Assembly: GCA_000437755.1 (NCBI GenBank) | Contig: FR900145.1 | Coordinates: forward strand, 45,428 to 109,427 | Length of the DNA stretch: 64,000 bases | Source: Roseburia sp. CAG:303 | GTDB lineage: Bacteria; Bacillota; Clostridia; Lachnospirales; Lachnospiraceae | Direction of reading: 5' to 3' | Shown: positions 27,101 through 36,186 of the stretch, in pieces | Numbering within the stretch: the stretch's first letter is position 1 | How the letters are laid out: each line of letters starts with the position of its first letter | Position numbers and translations under genes: made by a program | The notes under the pieces: model-generated | What the model was told of the DNA's origin: nothing | Databases searched by the model: none | The model's input: the letters and a program-made list of their open reading frames with translations, nothing else

Positions 27101-27295
27101 AATGCATATGTAGCAGTTGTAACAAATGGTGGTATACTTAGAACAGAGCTTGACTCCGCAATTAAGCGAATCGACAGAGAAACTGAGAGAAAACTGAAAG
27201 AATTTGGTTATCTTGATTCGGAAGGCAATGTAATCAAAGAGTACACCGTACCGGATGTGGACTATGTAAAAGACATTATTAGTAAATTGGATTAA
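24116..27295 (+). CDS. Giant multidomain extracellular solute-binding protein
   Basis: AAGAGGAGG precedes ATG 24116. The 1059-residue protein has a signal peptide (residues 1-27, ending AYA) without a lipobox Cys. It then has two beta-sandwich domains resembling carbohydrate-binding modules (about 84-280 and 315-440), a helical segment (about 441-610), and a family 1-type sugar-binding protein domain (about 615-1040). The last domain has PDVAQAVDYALPIEFAMRD and SLPETFYFWVLFYRTDIL. A normal binding protein is about 400-500 residues, so the N-terminal 600 are extra. Two MalFG-type permeases follow directly. It probably captures a large or insoluble glycan for import; how it stays at the cell surface is not evident. 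Confidence 0.85.
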   Translation: MKRRGLTRVVALATVVTMMSAELSAYATENVDTAAGTSTEATAESDEAVTTDLSDGDAKAVTDETTGTVENERLEHNYEIVSKSYKNPVYTGESIVYSAEDVFDAESSSALLVTDKKETHDYGASAVELGLNDEGAVDESGNALPGKVAKLKLNVEKAGVYAVAFDYITNDEDSILVPELSLSLNGEVPFYECNRLIYENYWAPAIDEDTGKAVKETDRYGNQIVASPEKVMKWQKKYIMDASYRYSTPLMLELKQGENEIGLTLTEGSLMIGNVYLEAEPELNEVKTGTSAEGSNIITAQAAEPDYKNDSAIRATCEYDPDLDPYDAKTKVLNIIDSASFSGAGQSLTYKFNVEKEGYYYLAYHYRQADKTDMPVFANIVIDQQLFITDDDNAATNDALTSYAFDYTKSFQNETITDKDGKKMAIYFSAGEHTITTTISNDVLRQTLQVVDQISSEVSDLSLEVSKVSSTTDKYRSIKITDYVPDINDRLDRWMKELTEEYDRLAAYSPEENVGALSSLNLAIEKLKSLAEEPNKIPYRVKELSTSSSSVNQYIANFITDITKNAISLDRVYLYQDDTELPGKASIFTKIWGSILRFLASFDSQAYSVDNSDDTHLQVWINRPRQYLEIIQRMIDNEFTAKTGIKVDLSIMPDAQKLILSNAAGNAPDVAQAVDYALPIEFAMRDAAVDLTQFDGAKEVLEQFSPGLFVPSTMNGGIYSLPETFYFWVLFYRTDILNKLDIEVPETIEEVEELLPELKNRGLDFFYPTAGTTGTRTFAMTTPLIYQNGGALYDKTAGDTTLDSEASINGFTTLTELFTIYDIPQEITSFYQHFRNGDIPIGVSDYFMYSTLITAAPDIENSWQISLVPGVKDEDGNIQRQTAGAAQSSMVLKNSRKAKVACTEGYGNSQNGEMDRQEAAWEYLKWWMDTDTQVEFGTTLQTTYGESYIWNSANTEAFSKLPWKSRDKQIILEQMDNIQETPRIPGTYMLERELSNAYVAVVTNGGILRTELDSAIKRIDRETERKLKEFGYLDSEGNVIKEYTVPDVDYVKDIISKLD

Positions 27296-27316
27296 GGATA
27301 GGAGGAAATTTATAAA

Positions 27317-28195
27317 ATGAAAACTGGTAAAAAATATCCCTTTTTGTTCCTGCTTCCATATCTGTTAGTCTTTACGGTATTCATTATCCTGCCGATTTGC
27401 GTAGCAGTAGTATTATCATTTACGGACTTTAATACCGTACAGATGCCTAATTTTGTAGGCTTTAACAACTATATTAATCTGGCAACACAGGACTCCATCT
27501 TCATGCAGTATGTATTACCGAATACGGTTACATTTGCACTGATTGTAGGACCTGGCGGATATTGCTTGTCATTCCTGCTTGCATGGGCAATTGCACAGCT
27601 GACAAGAGTACCGAGAACAATATTAGCACTTATTTTCTATTCACCTTCACTGACAACTGGTGTTGCCATGAACGTACTTTGGAAAATCATTTTCTCAGGT
27701 GATGCAACAGGTTATTTAAATGCTATCTGTATTAATCTGGGAATTCTGAATGAGCCGAGAACATGGCTGATTTCAGACCTCCTTCCGATTATGATTATCA
27801 TCGGACTGTGGAGTAGTGCGGGTGTTGGATTCCTTGCCATGTTAGCAGGTATTATGAATGCAGATGAGGAATTATATGAAGCGGGTGCAATCGATGGAAT
27901 TAAGAACAGATTCCAGCAGATGATTTACATCACAATCCCGACAATGAAAGCACAGATGTTATTCGGTGCCGTTATGGCAATCGTAAATACATTTAATAAC
28001 GGTGCAATCGGTGTTACCCTTTCAGGTACAAACCCGACGCCTGGATATGCAGGACAGTTAATTGTAAACCATATTGATGACTACGGATTTATCCGTTATG
28101 AAATGGGTTATGCAGCAGCAGTATCAGTTGTACTTCTTCTGATTATTACACTGTTCTCAAAGGTTGCAAGTTCATTATTCACAGAGAAAGAATAG
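27317..28195 (+). CDS. Sugar ABC transporter permease, MalF/UgpA type
   Basis: The 292-residue protein has six membrane helices and the EAA loop typical of binding-protein-dependent permeases ([24 protein letters not shown] at about residues 192-215, written as two parts). AGGAGGAAA precedes the ATG. It pairs with the next gene to form the membrane channel for substrate delivered by the giant binding protein. No ATPase gene is in the cluster; such transporters commonly share an MsiK/MsmX-type ATPase encoded elsewhere. Confidence 0.93.
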   Translation: MKTGKKYPFLFLLPYLLVFTVFIILPICVAVVLSFTDFNTVQMPNFVGFNNYINLATQDSIFMQYVLPNTVTFALIVGPGGYCLSFLLAWAIAQLTRVPRTILALIFYSPSLTTGVAMNVLWKIIFSGDATGYLNAICINLGILNEPRTWLISDLLPIMIIIGLWSSAGVGFLAMLAGIMNADEELYEAGAIDGIKNRFQQMIYITIPTMKAQMLFGAVMAIVNTFNNGAIGVTLSGTNPTPGYAGQLIVNHIDDYGFIRYEMGYAAAVSVVLLLIITLFSKVASSLFTEKE

Positions 28196-28211
28196 AAAGG
28201 AGAGCGAAAAA

Positions 28212-29084
28212 ATGGCCGGATATAAAGGAAATGGTATCAATCCATCAAAGTTTGACCGCAGTCAGATTAAAATCTATATAATTTTATTACCATTGGCAGT
28301 GTTTATGCTCTTCCCAATTGTATTTATTTTCTGTCATGCGTTTAAGCCACCAGCTGAGTTGTTTGCGTTCCCACCGAGATTCTATGTTGTAAACCCAACA
28401 TTGGATAACTTTTCGGAACTGTTGAAATCAGCTCGTAATGCGGGTGTTCCATTGAGCCGATATGTAATGAACAGTGTGTTTGTTACAGCGGTTGTCTGCG
28501 TTGCAAATATTATTATGTCAACAATGGCAGCGTTTGCATTATCAAAGATGAAGTTTAAAACAAGAGGACTTATTTTCAATATCAATCAGAAGGCAATGAT
28601 GTTCGTGCCTGCAGCAGTATTGATTCCTAGATACTTAATCATGAATGGTATGGGTATCCTGAATACATACTGGGCACATATCCTTCCACTGATTGCAATG
28701 CCTGTCAGCCTGTTCCTGATTAAACAGTTCGTTGACGGTGTACCGGATGCATTGATTGAAGCTGCATCCATTGATGGTGCTTCACCATTCAGAATTTACT
28801 GGTCGGTTATCCTTCCACTGGTAAAACCTGCGATTGCAACAGGTGTCATCCTTGCATTTAACCAGGCTTGGCCATATGTGGAAAGTTCAAACAACTTTGT
28901 AAATACAGATAGTATGAAGACACTTTCATTCTACATGACAACCCTTGCCAATGCAAACAATGTTGTACAGGGCCAGGGTGTTGCAGCAGCAGCCTCCTTA
29001 ATCATGTTTGTACCTCAGTTAATTTTATTCATCTTCTGTCAGAGAGACGTTATGAATACAATGGCAAGTTCAGGTATCAAATAA
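28212..29084 (+). CDS. Sugar ABC transporter permease, MalG type
   Basis: The start at 28212 follows AAAGGAGAG; an upstream in-frame start at 28164 overlaps the previous gene. The 290-residue protein has six membrane helices and an EAA motif, ALIEAASIDGASPFRIYWSV (about residues 180-200), which contacts the ATPase. It is the second half of the first permease pair of the locus and begins 16 nt after its partner. Confidence 0.93.
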   Translation: MAGYKGNGINPSKFDRSQIKIYIILLPLAVFMLFPIVFIFCHAFKPPAELFAFPPRFYVVNPTLDNFSELLKSARNAGVPLSRYVMNSVFVTAVVCVANIIMSTMAAFALSKMKFKTRGLIFNINQKAMMFVPAAVLIPRYLIMNGMGILNTYWAHILPLIAMPVSLFLIKQFVDGVPDALIEAASIDGASPFRIYWSVILPLVKPAIATGVILAFNQAWPYVESSNNFVNTDSMKTLSFYMTTLANANNVVQGQGVAAAASLIMFVPQLILFIFCQRDVMNTMASSGIK

Positions 29085-29121
29085 TAATATAAAGTTATTT
29101 AGAATATTGAAGGAGGTCAAT

Positions 29122-31227
29122 ATGAAGAAAATTTATAAAAGAGCCATAGCATTTCTGTTTGCTGTTTTATTTATTGCTTTTGAAGTGGCACAGCCGGTTA
29201 TATCTTTTGCAAAAGTACCATATAAGACATATACGCAGAATGGATATGGAGAATTAGTGGAAACGCAGACAGCGTACACACCATATTCCACAATTACAAA
29301 GATTCAGTCCAATATCGAAGGGGAAGATGACTTTGAGTTAAAGAAACCGGAAGATATTAAGATTGACTCAAAAGGTAACTTATTTATCGCAGATACAGGC
29401 AACCACCGCGTGGTTGTCTGCGATTCAACCGGTACACTGATTACCATTATCGGTGAAGAGGATTTAACAGCTCCTACCGGAATCTTTGTCCGTGAAGAAG
29501 AAGACGGAACAGAACTCGTCTATGTAGCAGATCAGCAGTATGTTGGCAAAAAAGAAGGTGCTGTTGTTGTATACGATATGGACGGTAATCTGAAAGCAAC
29601 TTATAAGAAACCGGATGATGTTCTGTACGGTAGCAGTACAAAGTATCAGCCACAGAAACTGGTTGTAGATAAAGGTGGAAATATGTATATTTCTGCAAAG
29701 GGTAATACAAATGGTGTTATCCAGATCTCTCCAAAGAACGGAGGAACTTTCCTCGGATACTTTGCAACAAATACAGCATCCGTAAATATTACAACAATCT
29801 TCTTAAACCTGATATTATCAGATGAACAGAAGGCAAGAAGATCCATCACACCGTCTTCCGTTACAAACATCGGAATTGATGAGAAAGGTCTTATCTATAC
29901 AGTAACATCTTCTGACAGTGTGGCAACACCGGTAAAGAAGTTAAACATTGCAGGTGGTAACCTTTTACAGTGTGATGTATATCCAAGCAACAGCCTTGCA
30001 ATATGCGTAGGAAAGCATGGAAGTATCTTTGTTGGTACAAAGAATGGTTATATTTATGAATATACCAGTGAAGGTTCACTGCTCTTTGCCTTAGGTGCAA
30101 AAGATGACGGTTCACAGTACAGAATTGGTCTTTTCCAGAGCCTTTCAGCAGTAGAAGTAGATCAGAATGATAATATGTATGTACTTGATACCGAAGTAAG
30201 TACGATTCATATCTTTAAGCCAACCGAATTTACAACTCTCGTACATGATTCCCTCGACTATTTTGAAGAAGGAAAGTACGAAGAAAGTAAAGCTCCATTG
30301 GAGCAGGTAATCCAGATGAACGGTCTGTTCGATTATGCAAACATGGCTATGGGACGTGCTTTATATAATGAAGAGAATTATTCAGATGCATTATCCTACT
30401 ATCGTCTGGCAAAGAATAAAGACGGTTATTCTGACTCTTTCTGGGAACTCAGAAATATCTGGCTTAACAAGTACGTTATGCATATGATTATTGCAATCGT
30501 AGCAGTTGTAATTGTTGTTAAGATTTTAAAGAAACTTGACAGAAGCAAGGGAATCTTTAATCCAATCAGAAAAGCAACAGAAAGCTTCAGAAGCAAGCAG
30601 CTTGTAAAACAGATTTTCTACGGATTTAAGTATATGCGTCATCCGTTTGATGGTACCTATGGTGTTAAGAGAGAAGGAATGTGTTCTTATCTCGCAACAT
30701 TCATTGTCGGTGTCATTGGCATACTGGTATTTGTAATCAATAAATACTTCTGCGGATTCCTTGTAAAATATGTCAGGGACGGAAGATACAACATTGCAAC
30801 AGATATTATTGAAATCGTAGTAGTTATGCTGTTCGCAGCACTTGTAACATACTTGATTTGTACAATTAATGATGGTGAAGCAAGATTTAAGGAAATATTA
30901 GTTGGTTATGTATATTCATTCATGCCATACATTGTACTCCAGCCATTCATCTACTTATTCGGAATGGTAGTTACCTACAATGAAATGTTTGTTATTGAAT
31001 TTGCAAATATCATCATGTTTACATGGATTGTCATACTTATTTTCCTGACAATCAAAGAAATTAACAACTATTCAGTCAAAGAAACGTTTAAGGTAATTGG
31101 TCTTACAATATTTGCAGCATTTGTGTTTGTATTAATGGCATTTGTTATTTACATTCTCTTTGCTCAGATTATCGGATTCTTTACCTCATTCGGCGGAGAG
31201 GTGGTGCATCGAATTGGCGGCAGGTAA
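29122..31227 (+). CDS. NHL-repeat/TPR/YIP1 membrane protein of the transport locus
   Basis: GAAGGAGGT precedes ATG 29122; a TTG at 29107 is in frame but poorly placed. The 701-residue protein has a signal or anchor helix (about 7-28) and an extracellular beta-propeller of NHL-type repeats (about 50-380; clearest are IKIDSKGNLFIADTGNHRVV and VEVDQNDNMYVLD). A short TPR-like helical pair follows (about 385-445), then one membrane helix and, from about 500, a five- to six-helix YIP1-type membrane domain starting HPFDGTYGVKREG. The gene lies between two permease pairs and overlaps the next gene by 14 nt. It might tether or sense glycans and couple to the membrane. This role is inference. Confidence 0.75.
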   Translation: MKKIYKRAIAFLFAVLFIAFEVAQPVISFAKVPYKTYTQNGYGELVETQTAYTPYSTITKIQSNIEGEDDFELKKPEDIKIDSKGNLFIADTGNHRVVVCDSTGTLITIIGEEDLTAPTGIFVREEEDGTELVYVADQQYVGKKEGAVVVYDMDGNLKATYKKPDDVLYGSSTKYQPQKLVVDKGGNMYISAKGNTNGVIQISPKNGGTFLGYFATNTASVNITTIFLNLILSDEQKARRSITPSSVTNIGIDEKGLIYTVTSSDSVATPVKKLNIAGGNLLQCDVYPSNSLAICVGKHGSIFVGTKNGYIYEYTSEGSLLFALGAKDDGSQYRIGLFQSLSAVEVDQNDNMYVLDTEVSTIHIFKPTEFTTLVHDSLDYFEEGKYEESKAPLEQVIQMNGLFDYANMAMGRALYNEENYSDALSYYRLAKNKDGYSDSFWELRNIWLNKYVMHMIIAIVAVVIVVKILKKLDRSKGIFNPIRKATESFRSKQLVKQIFYGFKYMRHPFDGTYGVKREGMCSYLATFIVGVIGILVFVINKYFCGFLVKYVRDGRYNIATDIIEIVVVMLFAALVTYLICTINDGEARFKEILVGYVYSFMPYIVLQPFIYLFGMVVTYNEMFVIEFANIIMFTWIVILIFLTIKEINNYSVKETFKVIGLTIFAAFVFVLMAFVIYILFAQIIGFFTSFGGEVVHRIGGR

Positions 31228-33829
31228 ACTTAAAAGATTGCTCAGCATGGGACTCGTGTGTTTAATGCTGACTCCGATTGTATCATTTGCAACAAATGAT
31301 ACAGCAGGAGATACCCAGGCAGAAGAAACAAATGCAGACGACACAGCTGCAAGTGATAATAAGACAACTGCAAATACAGCTGCAGCACCGGTTGAAAAGA
31401 ATGGTGTTGTAAAGCAGACAACAGGGGTCAGCTTTATTGACAAGATCAATTCAGCCTCTATCACAGTGGGTGGAGAATTATCACAGGAAAAAGTGGATCA
31501 GGCATTAAATAACCTGATTGCTTCTTCCGCAGACAGACGGAAAGCTGCTTATAAATTAGTAACAAAGCAGCCGGAAGCAGATTCCACACAGACAGAGAAA
31601 GCATTTGATTCCAGCAAGGTCATTGATGGACATATGTATGTCTGCGAATCAGAAGATTATGAATTATATGTAAAACCGTCAAACTTATCAATCTTATTGA
31701 GAGATAAGAAGACAGGAACATTATTAAGATCAACGCTTGAAGATGAAGAAGCATATGTAAGAAGCAGCCAGACTCCTGCATTTAACCGAATTACTTCAGG
31801 AGTAACCATTATGCCGATTAAGTACGATCCGAAATCAGAATCACGTTCCGGTATGTACGATAAGACAAACAGCCAGGTTTCTTCCAGAGATGCAGAGATT
31901 ACCTATGATAAGACAACAAATGGATTTACTGCACATCTGAACTTTAACAATAAGCAGAATGATGTATCATTAAAAGGACTTAATATTCAGTTTGATGTTG
32001 TAGTAACCCTGGATGATATGGGACTCCATGTATCTATTCCGGATGATACCATCAAAGAAAATCTGGAAGATGGTAAACTTGGTTACATGATGGGGGATGT
32101 ATATCTTTTCCCATTATTAGGATATACCGATCGTGGTGACACAGACGGATATATGATTTTACCGGATGGAAATGGTATTATCGTAAATTTCCAGGATTTC
32201 TATCAGGATGGTACTGCAAAATATAAGAGCGGATATTCTGCAAGAGTTTACGGTGCAGATGTCAGCCTCGATACGATCACAACAGATGATTCCAGTAAGG
32301 AAAGAGAAGACTTTAACGATTCCGAAGATGTCATTGCTCCATATTTCGGTATGGTACATGATTATTCTGCATTCAATGACGGAAGTCATGAAAAGGATAT
32401 CGCAGTACTCGGTTTTGTAACAAGCGGTGAATATGCATGCACAATCAAAGGTAACTTCAATGGTGTAAACTCATCCTTTGAAAACTATGTATTTGCCAAT
32501 GCTACTTACAGAGAAGTATATCAGCAGCCGGTTGATAATGCTTCCAACAATGCCATGACAGAAGTAACGGATATTGCCCTTCAGAATTTACAGATTGATT
32601 TCCTGCTTGCAAGTGGCGACGAAGCAAATTATTCCGGGCTTGCCAATAAGACAAGGGAACTTCTGAAAGATAAGGGTATTATCACAGAGGCAAAAGATCT
32701 GGATTATGATGTAAGAATCGATTTCCTGGGTGTTGATAAAGAAAACTTCCTTCTTTTCAGAAGAAATGTTGTAGCAACAACCATTGAAAATATCGAAACA
32801 ATTATATCAAAACTCCAGGAAAACGGTGTTGAAGATATCGCAGCTTATTATGACGGCTGGCAGAAAGATGGAATGTACAATCTGCCGAATACAGACTTCA
32901 AAGTAGACAGTGATCTCGGTGGAAACAGTGCATTAAAGAAGCTGGCAGATAAGTATGATGGTACATCCGTAAGCCTCTCCCTGATTCAGGATATGCTTAC
33001 AATTAATGATACCACTTCAAATTCAACCTTTACAGCAATGAAGCTGATTAATAAGAGAACATACTCTTATACCGACAGATTCTTAAACGTGTATAAGACA
33101 TTTAAGTATCTGACACCTTCCAAGACAAATGAATATCTTAAGACATTTGCAGATAATGTACAGAAGGGTGGAATTAGTAATATTTCCTTATCCGGATTTA
33201 CAGATACTTTATCAAGTTATTCATTAAACAGCAAAAAGTATACAAGAAAAGATGCAATGGATTATTACACCAGTGCAATGGATGAAGTAATTGGCAAAGG
33301 AATGAATGTATCCATGGAAGAACCGTCCATGTATTTCTGGAAATATACAGATGAATATCTGGATATGCCAATCAGCTCATCCATGTATGTGTACACTTCC
33401 AGTGAAATTCCTTTCCTTACATCAGTACTCAAAGGAAGTATGAAGGTTTATTCCGAATATGTGAACTTTGAAGCTAATCAGACAGAATTCTTCTTGAAGT
33501 TAATTGAAACAGGTGTTTACCCATCTTTCTTATTAACTTATGAGAGTCCTACAGTCCTTCAGTATACAAACTCAAGCTGGGATTATTCCTCAGATTATGA
33601 GCAGTATATCAGTGTTATTTCAGAGTTCAACCAGGATTTGAAAGCAGTAAATGAGAAGACAGAAGGAGCCTCTATTGTAAAACACCAGATGAATTACGAT
33701 GGTAATAACAATCTGACAAAGGTAACTTACAGTAACGGTACGGTTGTTTATGTGAACTACTCAGAAGACGCTGTTTCAGCTGATGGAGAAACTATCGATG
33801 GATTATCATATAAGGTAGGTGAAGAATAA
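31214..33829 (+). CDS. Large secreted protein, DUF5696-like
   Basis: The likely start is TTG 31214, with GGAGAGGTGG about 9 nt upstream and a 14-nt overlap with the previous gene. The 871-residue product then begins with a signal peptide ending SFA, without a lipobox Cys. A Thr/Ala/Asp-rich linker follows, then a long region with alternating strands and helices. The C-terminal part has GMNVSMEEPSMYFW, YESPTVLQY and VTYSNGTVVYVNY, which resemble barrel-type glycosidase layouts. From memory this fits DUF5696, found beside such permeases. Catalysis is unproven. The next permease ATG overlaps its stop by one base, so translation is coupled. Confidence 0.65.
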   Translation: MAAGKLKRLLSMGLVCLMLTPIVSFATNDTAGDTQAEETNADDTAASDNKTTANTAAAPVEKNGVVKQTTGVSFIDKINSASITVGGELSQEKVDQALNNLIASSADRRKAAYKLVTKQPEADSTQTEKAFDSSKVIDGHMYVCESEDYELYVKPSNLSILLRDKKTGTLLRSTLEDEEAYVRSSQTPAFNRITSGVTIMPIKYDPKSESRSGMYDKTNSQVSSRDAEITYDKTTNGFTAHLNFNNKQNDVSLKGLNIQFDVVVTLDDMGLHVSIPDDTIKENLEDGKLGYMMGDVYLFPLLGYTDRGDTDGYMILPDGNGIIVNFQDFYQDGTAKYKSGYSARVYGADVSLDTITTDDSSKEREDFNDSEDVIAPYFGMVHDYSAFNDGSHEKDIAVLGFVTSGEYACTIKGNFNGVNSSFENYVFANATYREVYQQPVDNASNNAMTEVTDIALQNLQIDFLLASGDEANYSGLANKTRELLKDKGIITEAKDLDYDVRIDFLGVDKENFLLFRRNVVATTIENIETIISKLQENGVEDIAAYYDGWQKDGMYNLPNTDFKVDSDLGGNSALKKLADKYDGTSVSLSLIQDMLTINDTTSNSTFTAMKLINKRTYSYTDRFLNVYKTFKYLTPSKTNEYLKTFADNVQKGGISNISLSGFTDTLSSYSLNSKKYTRKDAMDYYTSAMDEVIGKGMNVSMEEPSMYFWKYTDEYLDMPISSSMYVYTSSEIPFLTSVLKGSMKVYSEYVNFEANQTEFFLKLIETGVYPSFLLTYESPTVLQYTNSSWDYSSDYEQYISVISEFNQDLKAVNEKTEGASIVKHQMNYDGNNNLTKVTYSNGTVVYVNYSEDAVSADGETIDGLSYKVGEE

Positions 33830-35037
33830 TGTCAACTAAAACAGAAGAAATTAAAGAAGAAATCAAAGAGCAGCCGAAAAAGGAAAAGGCTCCGAAGGAA
33901 GAAAAGAAAGATACAAAGAAGAAAAAGAAAACCTATACCGTAGACGAACTCTTGAGCCAGAATGAGAGAATGGAATTATTCGACGAGTATGGCAGAAGGA
34001 AGAAAATCAAGGTAAAGGTAAAAGAAGGCAAGTTAAAGAAGCGTGAAAACAGAATGGGTTATGTGTTCATGATTCCATATGTTGCCGGTGCATTAATCTG
34101 TCTGCTGTATCCGTTAATCATAGCGATTATCTACGCATTCAGTAATGTAGTTGTAAAAACAAATACCGTTACCTTTAATGGTATCCAGAACTTTGCAAGT
34201 GTACTTGATAAGAACCCTGAGCTGATTACCCAGCTCGGTACACTGGCATTCAAGATGCTTCTTGGTGTACCACTTATCGTAGTATTTGCACTGCTTATGG
34301 CAATGATGCTGAATATGAAACTGCCGGGAAAAGGTGTTTACAGAACGATCTTCTTCCTGCCGGTTATCGTAGTCAGCGGTCCGGTTATGACCATGATCAA
34401 TTCCGAAAACAGTAGTATTCAGGCAGTTGATATGACAGTCATTGAATCGGTAATACAGAGTTTACTTCCAGCCTGGATTTCAGATTCTGTATTGTGGATT
34501 TTTAGCAATATCATCATGTTATTATGGTATTCCGGTGTACAGATCCTGATTTTCCTTGCAGCATTGCAGAAGATTGATACTTCACTTTATGAAGCTGCAA
34601 AGATCGACGGTGGTTCTAACTGGGAATGTTTCTGGAAGATTACACTTCCAACCATTAAGCCAATGCTTCTGTTAAATGCGATTTATACCGTTGTATTCCT
34701 GTCACAGGATGCAATCATCAGCCCGCTGATTGATACAATCAAGGCAGCATTACAGAGTGTCATGGGTTATGGATATGCCGCAGCATTTGCATGGATGTAT
34801 GCAATCGTGGTACTGCTCTTCGTTGGTATTGTTGCTTTATGTTTCCTTCCAAAGAAGGATTTGTATGAGAAGCAGATCAAGAAGAACAAGCAGCTTGAAA
34901 AGAAGACTAGAAAGAAACTTGCAAAACATCAGAAGCAGTTAATCAAGAACCAGATTAAGCTTCAGAAAGCAATTCAGAAGGAAGAAAAGATGAAACTTGC
35001 AGGAAAAGACCTGGGAGGAGGTAATTACGATGGCTGA
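33829..35037 (+). CDS. Sugar ABC transporter permease, MalF type, with Lys-rich tails
   Basis: The ATG shares its first base with the preceding stop. The 402-residue protein is about 100 longer than a normal MalF-type permease because of charged cytoplasmic tails: residues 1-65 are Lys/Glu-rich (KEEIKEQPKKEKAPKEEKK) and about 345-402 form a Lys/Gln-rich helix. In between lie six membrane helices and the EAA loop SLYEAAKIDGGSNWECFW near residues 257-274. It pairs with the next permease to make the second channel of the locus. The function of the tails is unknown. Confidence 0.92.
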   Translation: MSTKTEEIKEEIKEQPKKEKAPKEEKKDTKKKKKTYTVDELLSQNERMELFDEYGRRKKIKVKVKEGKLKKRENRMGYVFMIPYVAGALICLLYPLIIAIIYAFSNVVVKTNTVTFNGIQNFASVLDKNPELITQLGTLAFKMLLGVPLIVVFALLMAMMLNMKLPGKGVYRTIFFLPVIVVSGPVMTMINSENSSIQAVDMTVIESVIQSLLPAWISDSVLWIFSNIIMLLWYSGVQILIFLAALQKIDTSLYEAAKIDGGSNWECFWKITLPTIKPMLLLNAIYTVVFLSQDAIISPLIDTIKAALQSVMGYGYAAAFAWMYAIVVLLFVGIVALCFLPKKDLYEKQIKKNKQLEKKTRKKLAKHQKQLIKNQIKLQKAIQKEEKMKLAGKDLGGGNYDG

Positions 35038-36055
35038 TGCAGTAAAAGAAGTTAAACCAAAGAAGGAAAAAGCAGAAAAAGTTAAAGTAAAAAAAGCCAA
35101 GACTCCTATGTCGAAGGAAAAGCTTCACAAGATAATGTTTGGTACGAAAGATGACATGGGCCTCTTGAAAAAAATTGTGGTTTATGTTATACTTACCTGT
35201 GTTGGATTTGTGTTTGTATATCCATTATTAAAGGTATTAAGTACAAGTTTCATGTCATTGTCAGATTTGTTTGACTCATCCATCAACTGGATTCCGTCAA
35301 AGCTCAGATTTGAGAACTACAGGACAACCATGAAAGCCATGAATTACTGGAAATCATTAAAAGACAGCTTTATTATATCCGGTCTTCCTACTTTATGTCA
35401 GGTAGTTTCCTGTTCCATCGTAGGATACGGACTTGCAAGATATAATTTTAAAGGAAAGAACTTTATCATGGGATTGATTATCTTCTCATTTGTTCTTCCT
35501 AGTTCACTTTTAATGACAACACAGTATCAGATGTATACATCTTTTGGATGGACAGGTAAACTGATGACATTTATTTTCCCTGCTATTCTGGCAAATGGAT
35601 TTAAGTCACAGTTGTTTATCCTGATCTGCTGGTCATTCTTCAAGCAGATTCCGCCGGTATTAAATGAAGCGGCTGCTATTGATGGTGCCGGACATTTTAA
35701 ATCATTCTTTAAGATTGCACTTCCATCAGCAGCAGGAGCATTAATCGTAGTATTAATCTTCTCCTTCGTATGGTACTGGAATGAACAGTATTTATCACAG
35801 CTTTACTTATACAGTAAGGTTAAGGAAAACAATATTTATACACCGTTGATTAATCAGCTGTCAATCTTTGATTCGGCGTTCGACAGTGCATATAACAGTA
35901 ATACTGGTTCTGGTTCGTCAAATTCAGCGACGATCAATGATGCTTACCGAATGGCAGCAACGATATTAACTATTTTACCGTTATTAATTATTTATGCAGT
36001 TTTACAGAAGCAGTTCGTAGAAAGTGTGGACAGAGCTGGTATCACTGGTGAATAA
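35030..36055 (+). CDS. Sugar ABC transporter permease, MalG type, with Lys-rich N-terminus
   Basis: GGGAGGAGG precedes ATG 35030, which overlaps the previous stop by 8 nt; an upstream in-frame start at 34997 is less likely. The 341-residue protein has a Lys/Val/Glu-rich leader of about 35 residues and six membrane helices. The EAA loop reads VLNEAAAIDGAGHFKSFF. It is the second half of the second permease pair, and the leader mirrors the charged tails of its partner. Confidence 0.92.
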   Translation: MADAVKEVKPKKEKAEKVKVKKAKTPMSKEKLHKIMFGTKDDMGLLKKIVVYVILTCVGFVFVYPLLKVLSTSFMSLSDLFDSSINWIPSKLRFENYRTTMKAMNYWKSLKDSFIISGLPTLCQVVSCSIVGYGLARYNFKGKNFIMGLIIFSFVLPSSLLMTTQYQMYTSFGWTGKLMTFIFPAILANGFKSQLFILICWSFFKQIPPVLNEAAAIDGAGHFKSFFKIALPSAAGALIVVLIFSFVWYWNEQYLSQLYLYSKVKENNIYTPLINQLSIFDSAFDSAYNSNTGSGSSNSATINDAYRMAATILTILPLLIIYAVLQKQFVESVDRAGITGE

Positions 36056-36070
36056 TACCAATATATTATG

Positions 36071-36139
36071 CAGGAAATTCTCCGGAATTTCCTGTATGAT
36101 TTGAATTTATCATATGGGTTTAAGTATGCCTGGCATACT
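36071..36139 (+). promoter_or_regulatory. Two hairpins/palindromes between permease and binding-protein genes
   Basis: CAGGAAATTC (36071-36080) pairs with GAATTTCCTG (36085-36094), without a T-run. AGTATGCC-T-GGCATACT (36123-36139) is a 17-nt palindrome. They lie just before the lipoprotein binding-protein gene. They could be mRNA processing or stabilising hairpins, or the second could be an operator. Confidence 0.5.
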
Positions 36140-36186
36140 GCCAATAAATAAAAAAAGGGAAAAATTAATAAAAAGGAGGATGTCTT

